Shown here: positions 28,106 to 34,951 of the stretch, piece after piece
Position numbering within the stretch: position 1 is the first letter of the stretch
Layout of the letters: every line of letters starts with the position of its first letter
NCBI GenBank assembly: GCA_016188045.1
Contig: JACPIM010000009.1
Span: 1 to 49,278 of the forward strand
Direction: 5' to 3'
DNA from: Candidatus Woesearchaeota archaeon
GTDB taxonomy: Archaea > Nanobdellota > Nanobdellia > SCGC-AAA011-G17 > JACPIM01
Length of the DNA: 49,278 nucleotides
Notes under the pieces: generated by a model
Told to the model about the DNA's origin: nothing
The model's input: only the letters and a program-made list of their open reading frames with translations
Databases searched by the model: none
Program-made: the position numbers and the translations under genes

Positions 28106-28267
28106 ATGTTTGGTGGTTATGAATATAAAGTGGTAGTTGGAATAATTTTTGGGATACTTATTTTTGAAGAATTTTTGTTAAATTTGGTTTTTTCTGTCGA
28201 AATGTTTTTAAAGTGGGGTATTTTTGGTTTTGCTTATGGGAAGGTAGCTCAGCCTGAAATTGATTAA
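28106..28267 (+). CDS. Possible tiny hydrophobic protein overlapping tRNA 5' half
   Basis: An open frame of 53 codons starts MFGGYEYKVVVGIIFG and is strongly hydrophobic throughout. A TATA-like TATAAATTT lies about 20 nt upstream. Its last third lies inside the tRNA-Phe gene. T-rich DNA easily produces hydrophobic frames by chance, so this is only a candidate. Confidence 0.2.
   Translation: MFGGYEYKVVVGIIFGILIFEEFLLNLVFSVEMFLKWGIFGFAYGKVAQPEID
28205..28213 (+). promoter_or_regulatory. TATA box of tRNA-Phe
   Basis: TTTTTAAAG lies 25-33 nt before the first base of the tRNA, the usual archaeal spacing. Confidence 0.45.
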
Positions 28268-28276
28268 ATTGGCTAA
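28257..28276 (+). other. tRNA-Phe intron 1 (D loop, 20 nt)
   Basis: Exon AGCC (28251-28254) pairs with intron GGCT (28271-28274) as the central 4-bp helix. TGA and AAG form the two 3-nt bulges, and AATT/AATT with loop GATTA forms the inner hairpin. Cutting TG^A and AA^G leaves the normal archaeal D loop. Confidence 0.7.
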
Positions 28277-28283
28277 GGAGAGC

Positions 28284-28299
28284 ACAATAAATGTCTCAA
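28284..28299 (+). other. tRNA-Phe intron 2 (after D stem, 16 nt)
   Basis: Exon GAGA (28278-28281 region) pairs with intron TCTC (28294-28297). GCA and AAA are the bulges, and CA/TG closes a short inner hairpin with loop ATAAA. Cutting GC^A and AA^A leaves one base (A26) between D stem and anticodon stem. Confidence 0.65.
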
Positions 28300-28311
28300 A
28301 CTACGCTGAAG

Positions 28312-28325
28312 AAATCTTTTCAGAT
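28312..28325 (+). other. tRNA-Phe intron 3 (canonical 37/38 site, 14 nt)
   Basis: The outer helix is the anticodon stem CTACG/CGTAG. CTGA of the anticodon loop pairs with intron TCAG (28320-28323). The bulges AGA and ATC are cut as AG^A and AT^C, the canonical archaeal intron position after base 37. Confidence 0.8.
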
Positions 28326-28453
28326 CCGTAGAAGTCGGGAGTTCAAATCTCCCCCTTCCCACATTTTAATTCATAGAAAGATATATTAATGGGTTTTAAC
28401 CTTAAAAATATTAAATAAAAAAGTTTAAATATATAGAATAGAGGTGTATTATC

Positions 28454-29089
28454 ATGATTAATAATAAAAAAGGGGCTATAGAGCTTTCTATCACTACTAT
28501 TGTTGTAGTTGTTATTGGTATCACTTTACTTGCTTTAGGATTAGCTTGGGTTAGTGGAATATTTGAAAGGCTGCAGGGTACTACAAAGGGCGCTTTTGAA
28601 AAAGCAGATGCAGAGATAGGTAATATTTTTGCAGGTGGTGCACAAGATAGTCCATTTAGACTTAGCCCAACTAGTATATCTGTAAAACAAGGCGGGAGAG
28701 AAAGGGCTGCGGTCATAGTTTCTAATTTAGGAAATTTAGATGTTCTTGATATTCAGATCTTTAGACCAACAGATACTTGGGATCCTAGTGGTGGTGATTT
28801 AGGTCAAAAAAGTGATACTAAAGCAGATGCGGGTCCACCAACTGGCTCAACAACTACTACCTCAGTAGATAAGGTAAATTGTTTGTTATCTGATACTATA
28901 TCATATATATCAAAACAATATGACTTAAAAAGTGGTCAGGAAGCCAAGGTAAGTGTATATGTTGATGTTGATAAAAATGCACCTCTAGGGAATTATCTTT
29001 GTAAATTTGGCGTTAATAAGATCTCAGGGCTATCTGCTGGTTCGGCTCAGATAGAGATACCGTCTCTTAATATACTTGTTACTAAATAA
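28454..29089 (+). CDS. Pilin-like/class III signal secreted protein
   Basis: A short polar leader ending KKGAIELS is followed by about 22 hydrophobic residues (ITTIVVVVIGITLLALGLAW), the archaeal type IV pilin-like pattern. A helical stalk then leads to an Ig-like extracellular domain (LSPTSISVKQGGRERAAVIVSNLGNLDVLD... to NILVTK), with one Cys in each half that could pair. A GAGGTG ribosome site lies before ATG 28454, and a TATA-like TTTAAATATA is near 28422-28431. Probably an anchored surface protein or pilin; the exact role is unknown. Confidence 0.8.
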   Translation: MINNKKGAIELSITTIVVVVIGITLLALGLAWVSGIFERLQGTTKGAFEKADAEIGNIFAGGAQDSPFRLSPTSISVKQGGRERAAVIVSNLGNLDVLDIQIFRPTDTWDPSGGDLGQKSDTKADAGPPTGSTTTTSVDKVNCLLSDTISYISKQYDLKSGQEAKVSVYVDVDKNAPLGNYLCKFGVNKISGLSAGSAQIEIPSLNILVTK

Positions 29090-29129
29090 AACCACAAATC
29101 TTTTTAATCTTCTTTTTCTTATTATTTTA

Positions 29130-29164
29130 AGCTTTTCTTAAAAAGAAAACCTTGGAAAAGAAAA
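29130..29164 (+). repeat. Short dispersed inverted-repeat element, copy A
   Basis: Contains TTTTCTT AAA AAGAAAA followed by CCTTGGAAAAG. It closely resembles the sequence at 33528-33564 (about 31 of 37 positions by eye), with weaker versions at 29193-29217 and 39311-39337. The 177-bp gap 29090-29266 holds two of these copies and no gene that I can support. Confidence 0.4.
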
Positions 29165-29266
29165 TGTTAAGAGTATATAATACAATCAATTCAGAAAAGA
29201 AAACTTTAGGAGAAAAATTATAAAACAGGCACCAGCAGTTCTATCTTATTTATGCCTATATTCAAA

Positions 29267-30526
29267 TTAATTTAACAGCCATTTCCACACAGGAAGGACT
29301 TTAATTTTTTTGCCTCTTTCTTCAAAAGAATCTTCTTGCCCATAAGTTAATATTACTCCTTCTCTAAGTTTGAATTTATTTAGGGCTTCAATTAAACCTC
29401 TTACTTCCCTTTCTTTATTCTTATCATTTAACTCATAAGTTACTTGTATAATTTCCTTAATCTTATTCCCTTCTCTTATCAGAAAATCACATTCATATTT
29501 TTCTGAATAATAAAATATTTCTTTCCCTCTTCTTTTCAGCTCTATAGCTGCTAGATTCTCTAATAATTTTCCTTTATCTTCTGATAACCTAAATCCCATA
29601 TTAACCAAGAAGCCATTATCTATACAGTAAACTTTTCTTGGATTCTGAATTTGTGTTTTTACAGAGTAATCAAATTTATTAATAAAGAAGAATAAAAAAG
29701 AACCCTCAAATGCTTCTACAATAGATTTAACTGTTGCAATATTTTTTAATTGAACTATCTTTGAAATTGTTCTTAGGCTTATTAAGGAAGAAGGATTTGA
29801 AAAGAAGAATATGGCAATTTCTTTTATTTGTTTGTCGAGCCTGCCAAACCTTCTTATTATGTCCTTATATAAAATATCTTCATAAAGCTCTTTAATAATT
29901 ATATTTTGTCCTGTGGTAATTCTCTTAGGTATTCCTCCCTGTTCAATAAAAGAATCTAGTTGTTTTCTTATTATTGCCTGCTCTTTTAAATCCAGTTTCC
30001 AATTCTCTAATAAAATATTATTTGCTTGTAAGAATTCTTTAAAATTAAGCGGAGTTAAGCTTAAACTTATTGATCTTCCCGTTAGTATTGTAGCAATTTC
30101 GCTGCTTAGAAGTCTTGAATTTGAGCCTGTAATAAAAATCTTATATTTCCCTTTTATCCTATCTATCCATTTTTCCCACCCATTGGCTTCTTGAATCTCA
30201 TCAATGAAAAGAACGCATTTTTCTTTATATCCCTGCTCATTAAGAAAATCTATTATTTTCTGGAAGTCCTCTAATGAAAATTTTACCAGCCTATCATCAT
30301 TAAAATTAACATAAAAATACTCTTTTTCCTTTAGGCTTAGCTCGTTTTTTATAATTTTCAATAAAAAAGACTTGCCACATCTCCTAACTCCTGTTATGAC
30401 TATAGGCATATCGAGAGAAATTAGTTCTATGGCCTTTTTTGCCATTTCTCTGTTTATTGTTGGCCTTTCTTCTTGAAAGTCTTTTTGTTGATCAAACAAT
30501 ATGGTGTGCAATTCTTCTCTGTTCAT
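29267..30526 (-). CDS. AAA-type ATPase with DUF4143 C-terminal domain
   Basis: Walker A GVRRCGKS (about residues 47-54), Walker B VLFIDEIQ, and TGSNSRLLSSEIATILTGR with the sensor-like Arg are those of the AAA_14 P-loop family. The C-terminal half has KVYCIDNGFLVNMGF and a restriction-endonuclease-like FYYSEKYECDFLIREGNKIKEIIQV segment of DUF4143. These proteins are common in archaea and often mobile; their role is unsettled, and a defence or toxin-related role is sometimes suggested. Two 25-bp direct repeats lie just upstream of its promoter. Confidence 0.88.
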   Translation of the reverse strand: MNREELHTILFDQQKDFQEERPTINREMAKKAIELISLDMPIVITGVRRCGKSFLLKIIKNELSLKEKEYFYVNFNDDRLVKFSLEDFQKIIDFLNEQGYKEKCVLFIDEIQEANGWEKWIDRIKGKYKIFITGSNSRLLSSEIATILTGRSISLSLTPLNFKEFLQANNILLENWKLDLKEQAIIRKQLDSFIEQGGIPKRITTGQNIIIKELYEDILYKDIIRRFGRLDKQIKEIAIFFFSNPSSLISLRTISKIVQLKNIATVKSIVEAFEGSFLFFFINKFDYSVKTQIQNPRKVYCIDNGFLVNMGFRLSEDKGKLLENLAAIELKRRGKEIFYYSEKYECDFLIREGNKIKEIIQVTYELNDKNKEREVRGLIEALNKFKLREGVILTYGQEDSFEERGKKIKVLPVWKWLLN

Positions 30527-30550
30527 GTGTTATTATAACAATTCGGGCTT

Positions 30551-30558
30551 TTTAAACC
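30551..30558 (-). promoter_or_regulatory. TATA box of DUF4143 ATPase gene
   Basis: TTTAAAAA on the minus strand lies about 25-32 nt before the ATG at 30526, immediately inside the tandem 25-bp repeats. Confidence 0.45.
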
Positions 30559-30565
30559 TTTCTAA

Positions 30566-30590
30566 TGTGTTACATCTTTTGTTACACTTT
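30566..30590. repeat. 25-bp direct repeat, copy 1 (operator candidate)
   Basis: Identical to 30599-30623 over 25 bp, with a 33-bp period. Each copy begins TGTGTTACAT and ends TTGTTACACTTT, with GTGT/ACAC at its outer ends. It lies directly upstream of the TATA box for the DUF4143 ATPase gene. Confidence 0.65.
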
Positions 30591-30598
30591 ATAATAAT

Positions 30599-30623
30599 TG
30601 TGTTACATCTTTTGTTACACTTT
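30599..30623. repeat. 25-bp direct repeat, copy 2 (operator candidate)
   Basis: Second identical copy. A 33-bp period is about three helical turns, so both copies face the same side of the DNA. The 255-bp gap 30527-30781 holds these repeats, the ATPase promoter and the promoter of the MNT gene (ATTTATAAATA near 30752-30762) and no further gene that I can support. Confidence 0.65.
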
Positions 30624-30781
30624 TCTGACCGTTCAATATTCTATACAGATATTATATTCTTGTTTAAGCTGAATAATCAACAGTTCAATTCTGCTTACTA
30701 CATACAGCAGATAGCTATAAAGGTTATAATTTCTTGTGTCTACATAGAAAGATTTATAAATAATGTGGACATAAGAATAAT

Positions 30782-31255
30782 ATGTCATATACAGAAATCA
30801 GGAATATTAATGATAGAAAGTATTACTACAGAGTTATGTCTATAAGAAATAAAGATAAAATTTCAAAAAAAAGAGTATATCTTGGACATAATTTATCAAA
30901 GTTTGAGCTCTTAAAAAAAGAAAAAACAGCTGATGGACACTTGCTATATGAAAAAAGAAAGAAAGCAAACAAAGAAATCGAGAAAATTAAATTGAAAATA
31001 ATAAAGATATTAATAATGAATAAAGTAAAAAGAGCCGGAATATTTGGAAGCTATGCAAGGGGGGAACAAAAAAAGAATAGTGATATTGATATAGCCGTTA
31101 ATATTGAAGATAAAAACATGAGTCTGCTTGGTTTTATTGGATTAAAGTTGAAATTGGAAGATACTCTGAGGAAAAAGATAGATTTGGTAGAATATTCTAT
31201 GATTAAGCCTTCAATAAAAAACAGAATTTTAAATGAGGAGGTAAGGATAATATGA
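30782..31255 (+). CDS. mntA: MNT-type nucleotidyltransferase antitoxin with N-terminal extension
   Basis: The C-terminal 90 residues form a minimal nucleotidyltransferase: GIFGSYARGEQKKNSDIDIAV (GS at 89-90, DxD at 101-103). MntA proteins adenylylate a Tyr of the partner HEPN toxin to silence it. The N-terminal 60 residues (RNINDRKYYYRVMSIR...KRVYLGHNLSK...LLKKEKTAD) are an additional conserved-looking module not part of the minimal fold. The stop overlaps the HEPN start (ATGA). Confidence 0.85.
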   Translation: MSYTEIRNINDRKYYYRVMSIRNKDKISKKRVYLGHNLSKFELLKKEKTADGHLLYEKRKKANKEIEKIKLKIIKILIMNKVKRAGIFGSYARGEQKKNSDIDIAVNIEDKNMSLLGFIGLKLKLEDTLRKKIDLVEYSMIKPSIKNRILNEEVRII

Positions 31256-31596
31256 AGAGGGATATAGGATTATTTATAGAAGATATATTGGAGAGTATAA
31301 AAAATATAGAAGAATTTACAAATGGTTTGAATAAGGAAAAACTTTCTAAAGATAAGCTAAGACAAAGTGCTGTGATAAGGCAATTGGAAATAATAGGAGA
31401 GGCTGTTAAAAATATTCCCCCTTCCTTTAGAAATAAGTATCCAAATATCCCTTGGAGAAAAATTGCAGGATTTAGAGATGTATTAAGTCATGTTTATTTT
31501 GGAGTAAGCATGGATAGGGTGTGGAATATAGTAGAAAAAGATCTACCAACCCTTAAAAAAGAGATAGAAAAAATAAGATTAGATATACTGGGATAA
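31252..31596 (+). CDS. hepT: HEPN-family ribonuclease toxin (HepT-like)
   Basis: An all-helical 114-aa protein with RDVLSHVY at residues 75-82, the RX4HXY active-site motif of HEPN RNases. The upstream VIRQLEIIGEAVKNIP helix is typical of the DUF86/HepT family. It overlaps mntA by 4 nt, and the pair forms a type VII-like module. It ends 4 bp before CysRS. Confidence 0.9.
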   Translation: MKRDIGLFIEDILESIKNIEEFTNGLNKEKLSKDKLRQSAVIRQLEIIGEAVKNIPPSFRNKYPNIPWRKIAGFRDVLSHVYFGVSMDRVWNIVEKDLPTLKKEIEKIRLDILG

Positions 31597-31600
31597 TAAT

Positions 31601-32953
31601 ATGTTAAAAGTTTTTAATACATTAACCAGGAAAAAAGAAATATTTAAGCCTATTAAAGATAAAAAAGTACAGTTATTTGTATGCGGCATCACACCCTACT
31701 CGAATGCACACATAGGACATGCTAAAACATATATTCAGTTTGATATTATTGTAAAATATTTAAAATATTTAAAATATAATGTTTTCTATCTGCAAAATGT
31801 TACTGATATTGATGATAAAATAATAAGAAGAGCTAATGAAGAAAATAAAACTTGGAAAGAAATAGCTAGAAAATATGAAAAAGAATATCATGAAGATATG
31901 AAAGAATTAAATGTTGATTCTGTTGATAACTTTGCAAGGGCTACAGATTATATAAAAGAAATACAAAGCCAAGTTAAAAGATTAATAGAAAAGGACTATG
32001 CTTATAAAATTTCAGATGGGTATTATTTTGATTTAAGCAAATTTCCTGAATATGGTAAATTATCCAAACGAACAGAGCAGCAGGCACAGGATGCTGTGTC
32101 TAGAATAGACGAGAATAAAGAAAAGAGAAATAAAGGTGATTTTTGCTTGTGGAAATTTTCTAAAGAAAATGAGCCTAGCTGGGATTGGGAACCTGGGGAA
32201 AAAGGCAGACCTGGCTGGCATATAGAAGATACGGCAATAACTGAAAAAGAATTTGGACCACAGTATGATGTTCATGGCGGGGCTGTTGATTTGATTTTTC
32301 CGCATCATGAATGTGAAATTGCCCAGATGGAAGCTGTTTCAGGAAAAAAACCACTAGTAAAATATTGGTTACATACTGAATTTTTGAATATAAACAAAGA
32401 AAAAATGAGTAAGAGTTTAAAGAATTTTATAACTATAAAGGATGTTTTAGAAATATATGATGGAAAAGTTTTAAGATATTTTTTTGCTTCTAATCACTAT
32501 AGAACACCAATTAATTTTACTTATGATATTTTAGAACAGAGTAAAAACGCATTGGAAAGAGTAAATGATTTTATTAGGAATTTAAAGAATAGTAAAGGAA
32601 AAGATGATTTAACTTTAATTAAGAAAACGAGAGAAAATTTCATCAAGGCAATGGATGATGATTTTGATACTCCTAAAGCTTGGGCTGTTATTTTTGATTT
32701 CATGAAACTAGTAAATAAAAAAGGCGGTGGAAAGAAAAGTTATGAATTGATGCTAGAATTTGACAAAATATTTAATGTTTTAGACTTGAAAGATAAAAAA
32801 TTAGATAAAGAAATTGAAAAAATGATTAAAGAAAGAGAATATGCAAGAAAAAATAAAGATTTTAATAAAGCTGATGAAATAAGAAATAAATTGGGTGAAA
32901 AAGGAGTGATATTGGAAGATACAAAAGAAGGAGTTAAGTGGAAATTAAGATAG
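31601..32953 (+). CDS. cysS: Cysteinyl-tRNA synthetase
   Basis: Class I synthetase. VCGITPYSNAHIGH carries the zinc Cys and HIGH (37-40). NVTDIDDKIIRRA, PGWHIEDTA, DVHGGAVDLIFPHHECEIAQ and KMSKSLKNF (about 267-275) follow. The C-terminal DALR-like helical region ends with EYARKNKDFNKADEIR, typical of CysRS. Complete, 450 aa. It starts 4 bp after the HEPN stop, so an ancestral insertion of the TA pair in front of it is possible. Confidence 0.97.
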   Translation: MLKVFNTLTRKKEIFKPIKDKKVQLFVCGITPYSNAHIGHAKTYIQFDIIVKYLKYLKYNVFYLQNVTDIDDKIIRRANEENKTWKEIARKYEKEYHEDMKELNVDSVDNFARATDYIKEIQSQVKRLIEKDYAYKISDGYYFDLSKFPEYGKLSKRTEQQAQDAVSRIDENKEKRNKGDFCLWKFSKENEPSWDWEPGEKGRPGWHIEDTAITEKEFGPQYDVHGGAVDLIFPHHECEIAQMEAVSGKKPLVKYWLHTEFLNINKEKMSKSLKNFITIKDVLEIYDGKVLRYFFASNHYRTPINFTYDILEQSKNALERVNDFIRNLKNSKGKDDLTLIKKTRENFIKAMDDDFDTPKAWAVIFDFMKLVNKKGGGKKSYELMLEFDKIFNVLDLKDKKLDKEIEKMIKEREYARKNKDFNKADEIRNKLGEKGVILEDTKEGVKWKLR

Positions 32954-33110
32954 AAACCTTTTTAAATGATGTTTTAAAGTGAATAACTTAATGCTATATT
33001 ATATAGCTAATCTAACGCCGCAAGGTGTGCAATAGCTTTTTAGAAACCCAAATTTTTTTATACAATTGGGCCCAAGTGAAAGCTTTTGGGACCTAGGAAA
33101 AAATAATAAA

Positions 33111-33554
33111 ATGGCAAACGTATTTGATGTAAAGGCAAATGAATTAATTGAAAAAGCTGCTGAGGAATTGAAGAAGATAGAACTTATGAAGATGCCTGAA
33201 TGGGCCAAGTTTGTTAAAACCAGCACTGCAAGAGAAAGACCGCCTATAAAGCAAGATTGGTGGTATACAAGGGCCGCTTCTATTTTGAGAAAGTTGTATG
33301 TATTAGATAAACCCATCGGAACTAATAAATTAAAAAGTTATTACGGCGGAAGGAAAAACAGGGGGCATAAACCGGAAAAATTCTTTAAAGGTTCTGGAAA
33401 AATAATAAGGGTGATATTGCAACAATTAGAAAAAGCAGAATTTATCAAAAAAACTGAAAGGGGTGTTCATAAAGGCAGGATAATAACAAAAAAAGGAAAA
33501 AGTTTTTTGGATAAGCTAATTAAAAATAGCTTTTCTTTAGAAAAGAAAACTTAG
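33111..33554 (+). CDS. rps19e: Ribosomal protein eS19
   Basis: The 147-aa protein has the eS19 signatures QDWWYTRAASILRKLY, KLKSYYGGRKNRGHKPEKF and GKIIRVILQQLEKAEFI. The start MANVFDVKAN at 33111 is chosen over a GTG/TTG-type start further upstream because eS19 begins with this segment and A-rich leader sequence precedes it. The C-terminal SFSLEKKT is encoded within a short dispersed repeat (33528-33564), an odd tail. It heads the ribosomal operon; the 157-bp gap before it has a TATA-like TTTATAC near 33057 and a CCCAA/TTGGG hairpin near 33070-33089. Confidence 0.95.
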   Translation: MANVFDVKANELIEKAAEELKKIELMKMPEWAKFVKTSTARERPPIKQDWWYTRAASILRKLYVLDKPIGTNKLKSYYGGRKNRGHKPEKFFKGSGKIIRVILQQLEKAEFIKKTERGVHKGRIITKKGKSFLDKLIKNSFSLEKKT

Positions 33555-33564
33555 GAAAAGAAAA
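33528..33564 (+). repeat. Short dispersed inverted-repeat element, copy C (in eS19 3' end)
   Basis: CTTTTCT TT AGAAAAG forms a perfect 7-bp hairpin followed by AAAACTTAGGAAAAG. It resembles 29130-29164. It contains the eS19 stop codon (TAG 33552-33554). Confidence 0.4.
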
Positions 33565-33574
33565 AAACATTGAA

Positions 33575-33844
33575 ATGAAAGAAGATTTGAATAAAAGATT
33601 GGAATTGCAAAGACAAATTGCACTTATAGAAGAAAGTGCTAAGAAATATTTAGATAGAGATGCATTGCAAAGGTTGGGGAATTTAAAATCTGCATATCCT
33701 GAAAAAGCACTACAGGTTTCAGCTTTGATATTGCAAAATGCTGAAGCTGGAAATTTGAAAAGAATGTTAAATGATGAACAACTAAAACAATTGTTAATTA
33801 GTTTAGATGAACCAAAAAGAGAATTTAAATTTACAAGGAAATAA
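33575..33844 (+). CDS. PDCD5-family DNA-binding protein
   Basis: The 89-aa product is a helical PDCD5/TFAR19 family protein: RQIALIEESAKKYLDRDALQRLGNLKSAYPEKALQVSALILQNAEAG, with LDRDALQRL(GN)L the core motif. It commonly sits between eS19 and eL39/eL31 in archaea, as here. It ends 2 bp before the eL39 start. Confidence 0.92.
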   Translation: MKEDLNKRLELQRQIALIEESAKKYLDRDALQRLGNLKSAYPEKALQVSALILQNAEAGNLKRMLNDEQLKQLLISLDEPKREFKFTRK

Positions 33845-33846
33845 AT

Positions 33847-34020
33847 ATGGCAAAAATAAAGCATCCTGCAAGAAAAAACAGATTGAATAAGAGAAGAAGC
33901 CAAACTAGATGGGCCCCATTTTGGACTGTTTTAAAAATTTACGGAAGAGGAAGAAGAGTTCATCCTGGAAGACATACTGTTGTAAAGAGAAGTTGGAGGA
34001 GACATAAATTAAAGGTTTAA
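33847..34020 (+). CDS. rpl39e: Ribosomal protein eL39
   Basis: A very basic 57-aa protein: it opens MAKIKHPARKNRLNKRRSQT and ends KRSWRRHKLKV, the hallmark of eL39, which lines the peptide exit tunnel. The ATG lies 2 bp after PDCD5. Confidence 0.93.
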   Translation: MAKIKHPARKNRLNKRRSQTRWAPFWTVLKIYGRGRRVHPGRHTVVKRSWRRHKLKV

Positions 34021-34021
34021 G

Positions 34022-34336
34022 ATGGAAATTGAAATTAATACTAGGGAAGGGATTGATACAATTATTAAAGCCGCGTTTAATGAACTTGAAATAATATACA
34101 GAATGAGACCCGGTGTTATGACTATGGATGCTAATGGTATAGCAACCTATATGGAAAAAGGATTGATTACTAATTTTGGTGATAATCCAAAGATGCTTGA
34201 AGAAATATCTATTTTTTTAGACAATGTGTTAAGCGGCCCTAAAACTTATTATGATATAGAAGACCTTAGACAATTGGAAAAGAAAGCCGAAACCTATGCT
34301 TTTGATTTTTGGAGGACTGGAGTATGCCAGAGTTAG
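34022..34336 (+). CDS. Hypothetical protein inserted in ribosomal operon
   Basis: A 104-aa acidic protein (MEIEINTREGIDTIIKAAFNEL...) starts one base after eL39 and overlaps eL31 by 13 nt, so it is translated with them. The sequence is helical-looking with no Cys pairs, signal peptide or catalytic motif; I do not recognise it. Tight coupling suggests a ribosome or translation role, but this is inference. Confidence 0.6.
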   Translation: MEIEINTREGIDTIIKAAFNELEIIYRMRPGVMTMDANGIATYMEKGLITNFGDNPKMLEEISIFLDNVLSGPKTYYDIEDLRQLEKKAETYAFDFWRTGVCQS

Positions 34337-34923
34337 AAAGAACATACAACATACCATTAAGAAAAGGATATAGAAAAGCACCTAAATACATGCATGCTAA
34401 TAAAGCGATTATAGTAATTAGAGAATTTTTACAAAGACATATGAAATCTAAAAATGTTAAACTTGGTCCGTTTTTGAATAGTGAAGTATTGAAACATGGG
34501 AGAAAAAATGTGCCACATCATATTGAAGTTAAAACTGTTAAAGAAAAAGAGATTGTAAAAGCCGAACTTGCTTCTGCCAAAGATTTGAGTTTTTTAGAAT
34601 TTGAGAAAAAAGAGGAAAAGAAAGGGTTATTGAGCAAATTAACTGGTAAAAAAGAGGTAGAAGAGAAAGTTACTGTAGAAGAAAAGGGTAAAGTTGCTGA
34701 AAAAGTTGAAAAGAGGAAGGAAGAATTAGAAAAAGAAAAGATTAAAGTTGAGACTGATAAAAAAGAAGTTGAAAAATTAGAAAAAGAAACGATGAAGGGT
34801 AAACTTAAAGGTAAGACTCTTGAAGAAAAAGAGGCAGTAAAATCGCCAAGAAAATCCTTAGAAGCTGAAACATATGGAAGACAAAGCAAGAAAATGCAGC
34901 ATAAGAAGCCTAAGAAAGAATAG
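34324..34923 (+). CDS. rpl31e: Ribosomal protein eL31 with long charged C-terminal extension
   Basis: The core ELERTYNIPLRKGYRKAPKY...AIIVIREFLQRHMKSKNVKLGPFLN is eL31. ATG 34324 is chosen because eL31 begins MPELERTYN and GGAGG lies about 7-12 nt upstream; an ATG at 34309 would add five residues. After about 80 residues a Lys/Glu-rich extension of some 115 residues follows. That makes it about 199 aa, much longer than the usual 80-120. It overlaps the upstream hypothetical gene. Confidence 0.93.
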   Translation: MPELERTYNIPLRKGYRKAPKYMHANKAIIVIREFLQRHMKSKNVKLGPFLNSEVLKHGRKNVPHHIEVKTVKEKEIVKAELASAKDLSFLEFEKKEEKKGLLSKLTGKKEVEEKVTVEEKGKVAEKVEKRKEELEKEKIKVETDKKEVEKLEKETMKGKLKGKTLEEKEAVKSPRKSLEAETYGRQSKKMQHKKPKKE

Positions 34924-34951
34924 TTTTTACTTTTGAGTATCTTATTTACAA

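Larger units (their letters stand above)
28238..28361 (+). tRNA. tRNA-Phe (anticodon GAA) with three introns
   Basis: Acceptor GGGAAGG (28238-28244) pairs fully with CCTTCCC (28354-28360), and A73 is 28361. The T arm is GGGAG-TTCAAAT-CTCCC (28337-28353). The anticodon stem is CTACG (28301-28305) with CGTAG (28327-28331). The D stem is GCTC (28247-28250) with GAGC (28280-28283). These pieces make a 74-nt cloverleaf only after removal of 28257-28276, 28284-28299 and 28312-28325. The mature D loop becomes AGCCTGGGA and the anticodon loop CTGAAGC, giving GAA (28308-28310). CCA is not encoded. Upstream is a T-rich promoter region; the next gene is a pilin-like gene. The structural call is read from the sequence by hand. 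Confidence 0.88.

Noticed and set aside
30501..30845. Plus-strand frame across the ATPase-MNT gap
   Set aside because: It spans promoters, the two 25-bp repeats and the MNT start; the hydrophobic residues come from T-rich intergenic DNA.
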